Origin: Candidatus Amarobacter glycogenicus
GTDB taxonomy: Bacteria > Chloroflexota > Dehalococcoidia > Tepidiformales > Tepidiformaceae
DNA: 64,000 nucleotides
Reading direction: 5' to 3'
Assembly (NCBI GenBank): GCA_016719395.1
Contig: JADJZF010000003.1
Coordinates: 1 to 64,000 of the forward strand
Every line of letters starts with the position of its first letter. The first letter of the stretch is position 1. A program made the translations under genes and the position numbers. This document shows positions 7,153-14,769 of the stretch, piece by piece. Under the pieces are notes generated by a model. That model was given only the letters and a program-made list of their open reading frames with translations, ran no database searches and was not told where the DNA came from.

Positions 7153-9338
7153 TCGTTCGCTTGGCGTTTCGGCTCGCCACTAGCCGTTCGCCGGAGCATC
7201 GATGGCGGCAGCTCGCTGTCCCGCTAGCAAGCTCCATCTCGGTCATTCTAGTCTTGTTCGGGTCGGGCCTTTTGGCGGCCAATCGACGACAAGAGGAGCG
7301 TTTGCTCGAACGCACACCGATTCTCGCGGAAGTTCCCAGTGACGCCGATGTGTTGTTGCAGCCGCGTGCCGACGTGGTCAACGGTGACCAATATCTGACG
7401 ATTTGGCTGGCAGCACCGCTGGAAGGCAATCCGCCGGTACCACCAGGCCTGCCGCGCTTGCCGACTCCTGGCGAGGCCTTCGTCTCCCCACGCTTGGCGC
7501 AAGTCTTGGCCGAGGACGTCGACTTCGCACGACGGTACCCGCTCTGGACACAAATTGGCTCCGACGGACTCGTAGCCTCTGATGAGCTGATCGCCTACGT
7601 TGGGTTGCCGCGCGATCGCGTAAACGAACGAACTCATCACATCGTCGCTTTCGGCCGGCCCTCAGGGTCTCAACGTGGGCTCGTACTCGGCTTGAGCGAC
7701 CTGCCGAGGTCGAGCCAAATGGTTACCGGTGTGGTCATCTTCGCGTTTCTGCCGGGACTAATCCTGCTCTATCTCGGGGCAAGCGCGAACTCCGTCTTGA
7801 GGGACCATCGATTCCAAATATTGACCTGGCTAGGGGCTCCTCGAGGGACTCTGGTCAAAGTCGCGGTGGCCGAGGTGCTAAGTTTGGCGGCGCCGGGTGT
7901 CGCGCTCGGTTTGGTAACCTGGCTCGCGCTGGCTCCTAAGGTTGGTCCAATGCCGTTCGTCTGGATGGATCCCCTTAAAGGCGACCTTGTCCTACCTTGG
8001 TGGGTCGCCCTACTTGACAGCGTTGCCATCCTCGCAATCACGAGCACGCTTGCCGCCGCCGGCCCGTTGGCGATCGGGCGTCGACCAGACCTCCGGCCGC
8101 GCCCCAGTTTAGGCCGCGCGCGATTGCAGGATTACCGCCTCTATCCACTCGGCATCGCCGCGTTGATTCTGTTGGCACGTCCGTGGGTTTCGGAAGCAAG
8201 GGCGGATGGTCTTCTCGTGGCAGCAATGGTGCTCATGTTAGTTGGAGTGCCGCTGGTCGCGCCCTTGGTCGTGCGTCAGGTTGGAGTCCATCTCGCGCAC
8301 ATCCACACGGTGCCGACCTTATTGGCCGGAAGCCGCTTGGGCTGGGATCCAATCAGAAACGCGAGGCCCCACATAGCAGCCGCGACACTTGTCGCGCTGA
8401 CGTTGACTGTCCTAGGTTACCAAAAGTTGACGAACGCTGAAATCCGTTCGGGACACGCTCCGCCGGTCGCCTTGGTAACGGTGAACATCAACGTCGCCAC
8501 GGCGGACGAGATCGGACAACTTGCAAGTGAGTTGCGGCCAGCAGTGGTGGCGGTCTTCCGCGAGGACGCAAATCGGTGGATTGTTGGCGCCAACTGCCAA
8601 GAGATTTCTAGGCACATCGCCGGGATGGGGTGCGACCAGAACAGTCCAGCTGACTTCGATTCGACCGGAGAACTTCGCATGTCGCAAGCTCTCGGGCTCC
8701 CGTCGCAGCTCGACTTGGTGCTAGCGCCAGACCTGCGCCTGGGGACCGAGTGGCACGAGCACACCGGAAGTGAGTCTGCAACGCACGAACACGCTCCGTC
8801 CGACCTAAGTCAGACATCGCACTTCCATGATGGCCTGCTCGTCATAGACAGCACGACCAGCCCGGCCGACTTGGAACAATCCGTGGGAACCTTGACCACA
8901 ACAGCCCTGCCCGGATCGAGCGTGCTCGGGGTTTCGCGCTTCAGGCGATACTATCCACCATCATGGAGTTGGACCGTTGCCGGCTTGGCGATGGCCGCCG
9001 CCGTCCTGACCCTTGGGACCATCCTGCCCATCATGGATCGATTGACCTCAACTCGCGCGCAGCGCCGGCACCTGCTGAAGATTGGTGTGACCGAGCGACG
9101 GTTAAGGTTCCTCGAGGCGTTGCTATTCGGTATTCCTTTCGCTGCGGTTATTGGCGTTGGTGTCACCGCCGGTATTACCTCCTGCTGGTTGCTTGTGTCC
9201 CAGGCTCACCCTCCGGGTCCGATGCCTTGGGCGTCAATTGTCGCCGTGTTGATGGCCGCGACAATCCCCGGAACTGCGGCAAGCCTAGCGGTCGCGCTCG
9301 GCATCGTTGGGTCATCAACAAGCGGCCAAGCTGAGTAG
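7149..9338 (+). CDS. FtsX-like ABC transporter permease with extracellular domains
   Basis: This 729-residue membrane protein starts at a GTG that overlaps the ATPase stop. It has an N-terminal helix near residues 20-42 and a first outside domain of about 150 residues. A bundle of helices follows (MVTGVVIFAFLPGLILLYLG, VAVAEVLSLAAPGVALGLV and others), then a second outside domain, and three C-terminal helices beginning WSWTVAGLAMAAAVLTLG. This duplicated FtsX layout fits MacB/BceB-type mechanotransmission or peptide export proteins. The second outside domain carries a histidine-rich loop near residues 535-561 (WHEH, THEH, SHFHD). The partner is the preceding ATPase; the probable substrate is the small secreted peptide two genes upstream (inference). 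Confidence 0.75.
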   Translation: MIVRLAFRLATSRSPEHRWRQLAVPLASSISVILVLFGSGLLAANRRQEERLLERTPILAEVPSDADVLLQPRADVVNGDQYLTIWLAAPLEGNPPVPPGLPRLPTPGEAFVSPRLAQVLAEDVDFARRYPLWTQIGSDGLVASDELIAYVGLPRDRVNERTHHIVAFGRPSGSQRGLVLGLSDLPRSSQMVTGVVIFAFLPGLILLYLGASANSVLRDHRFQILTWLGAPRGTLVKVAVAEVLSLAAPGVALGLVTWLALAPKVGPMPFVWMDPLKGDLVLPWWVALLDSVAILAITSTLAAAGPLAIGRRPDLRPRPSLGRARLQDYRLYPLGIAALILLARPWVSEARADGLLVAAMVLMLVGVPLVAPLVVRQVGVHLAHIHTVPTLLAGSRLGWDPIRNARPHIAAATLVALTLTVLGYQKLTNAEIRSGHAPPVALVTVNINVATADEIGQLASELRPAVVAVFREDANRWIVGANCQEISRHIAGMGCDQNSPADFDSTGELRMSQALGLPSQLDLVLAPDLRLGTEWHEHTGSESATHEHAPSDLSQTSHFHDGLLVIDSTTSPADLEQSVGTLTTTALPGSSVLGVSRFRRYYPPSWSWTVAGLAMAAAVLTLGTILPIMDRLTSTRAQRRHLLKIGVTERRLRFLEALLFGIPFAAVIGVGVTAGITSCWLLVSQAHPPGPMPWASIVAVLMAATIPGTAASLAVALGIVGSSTSGQAE

Positions 9339-9423
9339 CCGACACCTGGGCCCAGTTCGGAACTAACCGGCCCGTGCTCGCTTGCACATCGTGGCCTGGA
9401 GCTTCCAGCGATGGCCTTCAAGG
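9339..9423. other. intergenic sequence between the permease and the RHS remnant
   Basis: No coding signal, hairpin terminator or repeat is visible here. Confidence 0.3.
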
Positions 9424-9643
9424 GGGAGGCCACCGTCGTCGAGCCGTTCTTGACATGGGTTATGCCAATCAGGCGGTTGGCGTTGTCGTACGAGTTGGTC
9501 GAGACAATGCCGGTGCGGGAGGGAAGCGTGGTGCTCGTCATCCTGCCCGCAGCATCATACGAATACGTGGTGGAGTTCGAGTTCCAGTCAGTGACAGATG
9601 TGAGGCGGCTGCCGTCCCTTGTGGGCCTTGCTGCCGTCGCTGC
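9424..9643 (-). pseudogene. RHS/YD-repeat protein remnant
   Basis: On the minus strand an open stretch encodes two consecutive YD-type repeats: TTYSYDAAGRMTSTTLP followed by NSYDNANRLIGITHVKNG. An in-frame stop bounds it upstream (TGA at 9644-9646). Similarity to RHS repeats ends after about 70 residues and the frame continues into unrelated sequence. Intact RHS proteins are over 1000 residues, so this is an orphan fragment, probably left from a rearrangement at the right edge of the low-GC island, just before comM. Confidence 0.6.
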
Positions 9644-9693
9644 TCAGCTCCCCTCACGTTGACCCCCCTGCCGCCGCGCCCCAGAATCGCGGC

Positions 9694-11223
9694 GTGCTCG
9701 CAAAGGTCCTGAGCTGTGCGGTCGTGGGCCTCGATGGCGAACTGGTCGACGTCGAAGTCGATATCACGCGTTCGCAGCTGCCGGCGACGACGGTGGTCGG
9801 TCTGCCGGATACCGCGGTCCAGGAGTCACGCGAACGGGTCCGCTCCGCCATCCGCAACAGTGGCCTGAGCTGGCCGAACGGGAGCAAGGTCACGATTTCT
9901 CTTGCCCCGGCCGACCTGCGCAAGGAAGGCCCGGCCTACGACCTCCCGATCGCCACGGGCATTCTCCTTGCCTCGGGCCAGGTCGTCGCCGATGTCGAGG
10001 ACGCGGTGTTCATCGGGGAGCTGGGGCTGACGGGGGAGGTCCGGCCGGTGCGTGGGCTGCTCCCGATGGTGATGCTCGCCGCCGCTCGTGGGATGAAGCG
10101 CGCCTTCGTGCCCGAACAAAATGCGCCCGAAGCCGCGCTCGTCGACGCGATGGCCATCTACCCGGTGACGAGCCTGGCCTCGCTGGCTTCGCATTTGCTC
10201 GGGGCGGTGCCGATCGATGCTTACCATCGCGAGCCCAGCGCGGGCCAGCCAGAGCCGCCGGCGAACGTCACGGACTTCGCGGACATCGTCGGGCAGGAGC
10301 ATGTGAAGCGGGCCCTCGAAGTGGCGGCAGCCGGAGGACACAACATCGTGCTGAAGGGCCCTCCTGGGAGTGGCAAGACGCTGCTCGCGCGCGCCGTGCC
10401 TTCGATACTGCCGCCGCTGACCACGGCGGAGGCGATGGAGGTGACGCGCATCTACAGCGTCGCCGGGCTCCTGCCCTCGAACACGGGCCTGATCACGAAC
10501 CGTCCCTTCCGGGCGCCGCACCACACCATTTCGAACGCAGGGCTGGTGGGAGGCGGGTCGATCCCGCGCCCGGGCGAGATCACGCTGGCCCACCGGGGAG
10601 TCCTCTTCCTGGACGAGTTGCTGGAGTTCGACCCGCGCGTCCTGGAGATGCTCCGGCAGCCTATCGAAGACAAGACGGTGACGATCAGCCGGGCACGACA
10701 GGCCGTTACGTTCCCGGCGAGTTTCATCCTCTGCGGGAGCTTCAATCCATGTCCGTGCGGCTACGCGGGAGACCCGGAACGCGAGTGCGTCTGTCCGCCG
10801 CAGCTGATCTCCCGGTATCAGCGGCGGCTTTCCGGTCCGCTGATGGACCGCATCGACCTGTTCGTCGATGTGCCTCGCGTGCCGTTCGAGAAACTCAGTG
10901 GGCTATCAGGCGGCGAGAAGTCGGAGGCGGTGCGGGAGCGTGTCGCTCGAGCACGGCAGGTGCAGTCGGGAAGGTTCGACGGTTCGCCGGGACACACCAA
11001 CGCAGAGATGACGCCGCCGCAGGTGCGCGACTTCGCCCAACGGCAACTCGCAGACGGGGCCGGCGACGTGCTGAAGCTGGCAGTCGAGCGGCTGAACCTC
11101 TCGGCGCGGGCGTTTCACCGGCTGCTAAAGGTGGCGCGGACGATCGCGGACCTGGCGGACAGCGACGGCATCGAAACGCCGCATATGGCGGAGGCGATCC
11201 AATACCGGGCGCGAATCGAGTAG
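9694..11223 (+). CDS. comM: YifB/ComM family Mg-chelatase-like AAA ATPase
   Basis: The 509-residue product is a full-length ComM/YifB protein, a hexameric helicase that helps branch migration during integration of transforming DNA. The N-terminal domain has VVGLPDTAVQESRERVRSA. The AAA core has Walker A GPPGSGKT near residue 216, GEITLAHRGVLFLDELLEF (Walker B), and the Cys-rich FNPCPCG...ECVCPP block typical of the family. The C-terminal Mg-chelatase lid has LSARAFHRLLKVARTIADL. GTG at 9694 is preferred because the protein then starts with the conserved AKVLSCAVVGLDG; an upstream ATG would add unconserved residues reading into the RHS remnant. Confidence 0.93.
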   Translation: MLAKVLSCAVVGLDGELVDVEVDITRSQLPATTVVGLPDTAVQESRERVRSAIRNSGLSWPNGSKVTISLAPADLRKEGPAYDLPIATGILLASGQVVADVEDAVFIGELGLTGEVRPVRGLLPMVMLAAARGMKRAFVPEQNAPEAALVDAMAIYPVTSLASLASHLLGAVPIDAYHREPSAGQPEPPANVTDFADIVGQEHVKRALEVAAAGGHNIVLKGPPGSGKTLLARAVPSILPPLTTAEAMEVTRIYSVAGLLPSNTGLITNRPFRAPHHTISNAGLVGGGSIPRPGEITLAHRGVLFLDELLEFDPRVLEMLRQPIEDKTVTISRARQAVTFPASFILCGSFNPCPCGYAGDPERECVCPPQLISRYQRRLSGPLMDRIDLFVDVPRVPFEKLSGLSGGEKSEAVRERVARARQVQSGRFDGSPGHTNAEMTPPQVRDFAQRQLADGAGDVLKLAVERLNLSARAFHRLLKVARTIADLADSDGIETPHMAEAIQYRARIE

Positions 11224-11390
11224 CCCCAGTGCCGACAACTGACAGGTGGGTCCGGAACGACTGATACCGGGGCCCCGCGGCAACTAGTGCTCCGCTGTCT
11301 CGCCCCCAACGCAAAGCGCCGGCCGGTTCTCGGAAACGGCTCTCAGAGGCGCAGTCGGGCACAGGTTGTGTGCACCCCGGCCTGGTGGAT

Positions 11391-11410
11391 AGGCCGCTCG
11401 GTTGCGGCCT
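11391..11410. terminator. hairpin between convergent comM and YCII genes
   Basis: AGGCCGC (11391-11397) pairs with GCGGCCT (11404-11410) around a six-base loop. It lies in the convergent gap, 13 bases beyond the YCII stop, and has no clear T-tract. Confidence 0.35.
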
Positions 11411-11422
11411 TCGGGGCCTTCG

Positions 11423-11764
11423 TCAGTTGAATGGGCGCACCTCGACTGGCGCTCTGCAGGCGACAGCGGCCTTGCGGGCCCACGCCAGCGCCTCCTCAAG
11501 GTCAGCAGCCTCCAGCACCCACAACCCGCCAACGTGTTCCATGGTCTCCAGGTACGGCCCGTCGGTAACGAGCACCGTACCGTTTGCCCTGGCCCGGAGC
11601 GACTTCGCGCTGCTGACAGGTTGCAAGCCGCCAACGAAAACCCTGACTCCGGCGACCTTCATCTCGGCGTTGAGCGCATCGATATCGCGGGACATCGCTT
11701 CGTCCTCTGCGACGGACGGGTCGTAGTCGTCAGGACGGTGGATGGAAACCAGGTACTGCGTCAT
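11423..11764 (-). CDS. YCII-related (DGPF-domain) protein
   Basis: This 113-residue protein of the YCII/DGPF family starts MTQYLVSIHRPDDYDP. It carries VLVTDGPYLETMEHVGGLWVLEA, the characteristic DGP(F/Y) motif plus the E-x-x-GG-x-W block near residues 66-88. Family members have a dimeric alpha+beta fold and often sit next to ECF sigma factors; none is seen here. Function is unknown. The ATG at 11764 gives the family length. Confidence 0.85.
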   Translation of the reverse strand: MTQYLVSIHRPDDYDPSVAEDEAMSRDIDALNAEMKVAGVRVFVGGLQPVSSAKSLRARANGTVLVTDGPYLETMEHVGGLWVLEAADLEEALAWARKAAVACRAPVEVRPFN

Positions 11765-11892
11765 GTCTTCTCCTGTGGCGGTCTTTGGGTCGGGCCGGTG
11801 GCCCCTTCTTCGCGATGTGGACGAACGCTCGGACCGGAATTCGACACGCCAGCAGCTTTCCGGCGCGCGAAAGGTTGCCCGGCAGCCCGGGC

Positions 11893-12888
11893 CTATCCTG
11901 TCGCCGCTCGCACGAACCGCTCCTCGATCGTGGCTTTCCACGCCTCATCCGCAACGCGTCCCAACTCCTCGGCCATGGCCGGGAGGAACTTCGCGACCCG
12001 CGTGTTCCCCTGCAGGAAATAGGCCGACCACGCCCACAGTCCTACGACCCGGCTCTGCCACCAGAGCCTGAGCCCGAGCCGGCATTCGCCTTCCGAGAGG
12101 CTGACGTGTTCACGATAGCCGGCGAGGTACTCCTCCAGCAGGGGCGTGTCCAGGAGCTGCGAGAACGACAGCGAGCGGATGACCTCCCAGACGCGCGGGT
12201 CTGTGTGCCAGAGTTCCCAGTCGGCAACGGCGGCGATGGCATCTCCTTCCCAGAGCACCTGGTGATCATGGAAATCACCGTGAAGCACCTGGGCCGGCAG
12301 AGACTGAAACGACTTGGGCGGAGCGACGTCCATGGCTTCCAACAGCGCTTGCTGCTTCGCCAGGGCCCCCAGCACCCAGGTTTCCGCGCCGGAACGCGGG
12401 GCGACCGTCCGCACCTGCTGGAGCAGGGCGAGAGACTCCGCCTTGTCCCAATGCATCTGCATCGTCGCGCCGGCGCTCAACGGGTGTCCCGCGAGCAGCG
12501 ACTGGATGCGCCCGTGGGCCATGCCAAGGGTCCGCGCTTGCGAGGGGGTGAGACTGCCGCGGGGCAGCACCTCGCCTTCAACCCAATCGAAGACCGCCCA
12601 CCGCCCGGCCATCTGGATAATCGACTCATCGGTCGGCGTCTGTGCGGGAACCGGTACGGGGACGCCTCGTTCGGCAAGCCAAACGACGAGTGCGTGTTCG
12701 CCGCGGATCCTGTCGAGGAGCAGGTCGTCGCGATAGCGCCGGACGAACTTGCGCCCGCCATCGGTTTCGACGGCGAAGTTCCAATTGAGCGTACCGCTGG
12801 TCACCGGGATCGGCTCGCCGAGCGGCCAGAGGCCGAAACGGCCGACGACATCGGGGATGAGGTTCGCGAAGTCCTCGTGGCCTGGCAC
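11893..12888 (-). CDS. aminoglycoside phosphotransferase-like (APH) kinase-fold protein
   Basis: The 331-residue product has the APH/choline kinase fold. The nucleotide-binding N-lobe contains FVRRYRDD with the likely lysine-equivalent region. The Brenner-type catalytic loop is VLHGDFHDHQVLW near residue 195, and the metal-binding acid follows in AAVADWELWHTDPRVWEV. Substrates of this group are diverse (homoserine, choline, sugars, drugs) and cannot be told from sequence. The start is GTG at 12888, overlapping the TAG of pncC by one base (TAGTG), so the two are coupled. It is unlikely to be an antibiotic-resistance gene; it sits among housekeeping genes. Confidence 0.8.
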   Translation of the reverse strand: MPGHEDFANLIPDVVGRFGLWPLGEPIPVTSGTLNWNFAVETDGGRKFVRRYRDDLLLDRIRGEHALVVWLAERGVPVPVPAQTPTDESIIQMAGRWAVFDWVEGEVLPRGSLTPSQARTLGMAHGRIQSLLAGHPLSAGATMQMHWDKAESLALLQQVRTVAPRSGAETWVLGALAKQQALLEAMDVAPPKSFQSLPAQVLHGDFHDHQVLWEGDAIAAVADWELWHTDPRVWEVIRSLSFSQLLDTPLLEEYLAGYREHVSLSEGECRLGLRLWWQSRVVGLWAWSAYFLQGNTRVAKFLPAMAEELGRVADEAWKATIEERFVRAATG

Positions 12889-13385
12889 TACCCCGCCGCC
12901 CCTACCTGCTCGATGAGCAGCTGGAGCACTCGCTGGCTGATGTGCACCATCACTTCGGCCCGGGTTCCGGGGAAGACATGCTCTTCCGTGACGGTCCCGT
13001 GCGGACCTGCGCAGGCGATGGCGACGGAGCCGACAGGCTTGGGCGACCTTCGGCTGCCCTGGGGCCCGGCGATGCCACTTTCGGCGACCGTCCATGCCGG
13101 TCCCATCGCGCGCTTCAACCCTTCGGCGGTGGCGGCCACCCATTGGGGGCTGACAGCGCCGTGTTCGCGAGCGATCTCTCGGTCCAGGCCGAGCTGCTCC
13201 CAGCGTTGGGCGCCGGCATAGGGAACGATCCCGCCATCGAACCAGCGCGAAGCCCCCGGGACGCTGAGTATGCGTGCGCAGATGAGGCCGCCCGCGGTGG
13301 TCTCCGAGACGCCGACCTTTTCGCCTCGGGCAACGAGCAGTTCGCCGAGTTCGGCCGCAAGTTCATCGTGTTCAAGTGGGTACAT
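12888..13385 (-). CDS. pncC: nicotinamide-nucleotide amidohydrolase PncC (CinA C-terminal domain)
   Basis: The 165-residue stand-alone CinA C-terminal domain deamidates NMN to nicotinate mononucleotide in the pyridine nucleotide salvage cycle. Diagnostic segments are VGVSETTAGGLICARILSVPGASRWFDGG near residues 24-52 and AESGIAGPQGS near 105. The family Ser and Thr nucleophile region is intact. The start at 13385 gives the usual single-domain length. It is the first gene of a two-gene unit with the APH-like kinase. Confidence 0.88.
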   Translation of the reverse strand: MYPLEHDELAAELGELLVARGEKVGVSETTAGGLICARILSVPGASRWFDGGIVPYAGAQRWEQLGLDREIAREHGAVSPQWVAATAEGLKRAMGPAWTVAESGIAGPQGSRRSPKPVGSVAIACAGPHGTVTEEHVFPGTRAEVMVHISQRVLQLLIEQVGAAG

Positions 13386-13448
13386 GGCGGAGATTCTACC
13401 GTGAGCGGTGCCAGAACCGGCGAGGTTCCCTCTGGTAAGCTCAGAGGA

Positions 13449-14180
13449 ATGGCCACCCAGGTCGATTTCGCCGGCGCCGAACGGCTTCTCCGCGAAGCAA
13501 CGTTCCTCGATTGCCGGCCGGTCTGGTACTCCTCGAACTACGTCTACCTTGCCCAGGTCTGTGCGGATGATCAGCAGTTCGCGGCGATCTACAAGCCGCA
13601 CAAGGGTGAGTCCGCACTGTGGGACTTCCCCGATGGTCACCTCTACAAGCACGAAGCGGCCGCGTACGAACTCGCAAAGCTGCTCCGCTGGGACTTCGTA
13701 CCGCCGACGGTAGTACGCGACGGACCGCACGGCGTCGGGTCGCTCCAGATGTTCATGCCACACGACCCGGAAGAGCATTTCTTCGTCCAGCGGGAGCGGG
13801 AGGAGTTGCTCCCGCAGTTAATGCGCATGTGCGCCTTCGACGCCGTGGCCAACAACGCCGACCGCAAGGGTGGCCATTGCCTGCTGGATGCGAATGGCCA
13901 CATCTGGGGCATTGACCATGGGCTTTGCTTCCACCCCGCGCACAAGCTCCGGTCGGTCATCTGGGAATGGGCCGGCGACGAGATCCCGGCGCAGTTGCTG
14001 GCAGACATCGAAACGGCCGGGCTGGCCATCGCGGCCGGGGCAGAGGAAGCTGTGCCGCTGCTGGCGCTCCTCCACGAGCACGAAAGCACGGCCATGCTTC
14101 ACCGCATCGAACGCTTGCTCCGGGACAAGCGTTACCCGGTGCCCGGGCAAGCGCGTCACTATCCGTGGCCGATGGTGTAG
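13449..14180 (+). CDS. SCO1664 family protein (PI3/4-kinase-like fold)
   Basis: The 243-residue protein matches the actinobacterial and chloroflexotal SCO1664 family, distantly related to phosphatidylinositol kinases. It has an N-lobe lysine in FAAIYKPHKGE, the catalytic-like AFDAVANNADRKGGHCL near residue 135 and the metal-binding IWGIDHGLCFH near 155. The actual substrate is unknown. The ATG follows AGAGGA directly. It is divergent from pncC. In actinobacteria the family co-occurs with histidine phosphatase genes; one lies about 9 kb away here, which may be coincidence. Confidence 0.8.
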   Translation: MATQVDFAGAERLLREATFLDCRPVWYSSNYVYLAQVCADDQQFAAIYKPHKGESALWDFPDGHLYKHEAAAYELAKLLRWDFVPPTVVRDGPHGVGSLQMFMPHDPEEHFFVQREREELLPQLMRMCAFDAVANNADRKGGHCLLDANGHIWGIDHGLCFHPAHKLRSVIWEWAGDEIPAQLLADIETAGLAIAAGAEEAVPLLALLHEHESTAMLHRIERLLRDKRYPVPGQARHYPWPMV

Positions 14181-14187
14181 GGGACGT

Positions 14188-14637
14188 TTAGCGCCCGGGG
14201 ACGACGTACTCCGCTTTGACCTGACGGGCATCGAGGGTTTCCCGGCAGTGGGCGCAGACCAATTCGGCCTCAGGCGCGTGACCGCACTCGTGGGTGAGCT
14301 TCAACGGTGGCCCGGACTCGCCGGCCATCCACTTGTCGCCCCAGGTGAGCATGGCGATGAGCACCGGGTAGAGGTCCCGGCCCTTTTGGGTGAGCCGGTA
14401 TTCGCAGCGGGGCGGTCGATCCTGGTACTGGCGACGCTCGAGCACCTCGTTGTCGACAAGGCTCTGGAGCCTGGCGGCCAGCACGTTCCGCGCAATTCCC
14501 AGGTTGCCCTGGAAGTCATCGAAGCGGCGAACGCCGTTAAACGCCTCGCGGATGACGAGCATCGTCCACCACTCCCCCACGACCTCGAGGGTGCGGGCGA
14601 CCGAGCATGGCATGTCGGCAAAACTGGTGCGTCGCAT
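14188..14637 (-). CDS. HxlR family transcriptional regulator
   Basis: This 149-residue winged-helix regulator has the HxlR hallmark near the N-terminus: CSVARTLEVVGEWWTMLVIREAF followed by GVRRFDDFQGNLGIARNVLAARLQ. The wing is LERRQYQDRPPRCEYRLTQKGRDL. The C-terminal tail has CGHAPEAELVCAHC, four Cys/His residues in a zinc-ribbon-like pattern that many HxlR proteins share. HxlR regulators respond to redox or aromatic signals. It is transcribed divergently from ilvD, 132 bases away, and could control it (inference). Confidence 0.9.
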   Translation of the reverse strand: MRRTSFADMPCSVARTLEVVGEWWTMLVIREAFNGVRRFDDFQGNLGIARNVLAARLQSLVDNEVLERRQYQDRPPRCEYRLTQKGRDLYPVLIAMLTWGDKWMAGESGPPLKLTHECGHAPEAELVCAHCRETLDARQVKAEYVVPGR

Positions 14638-14769
14638 TGGCAGCTCCTCGAAAGAGGATACGCCGTGCGAGTTTCTCTCAACAACCCACCCCGCGAAGCG
14701 GGACTCCGAGGCGAAACCTCGGGCCGGGCATTTGATACGGCGGGCCGCATGGCCGAACATGCTCTTTCC

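Noticed and set aside
11893..12888. Aminoglycoside resistance gene
   Set aside because: The APH fold is shared by many housekeeping kinases; it is coupled to pncC and lacks features that would point to drug resistance.
11785..13221. Long plus-strand open frame opposite the APH-like kinase and pncC
   Set aside because: It is antisense to two well-supported genes and has Arg/Pro-rich shadow composition with no motif.
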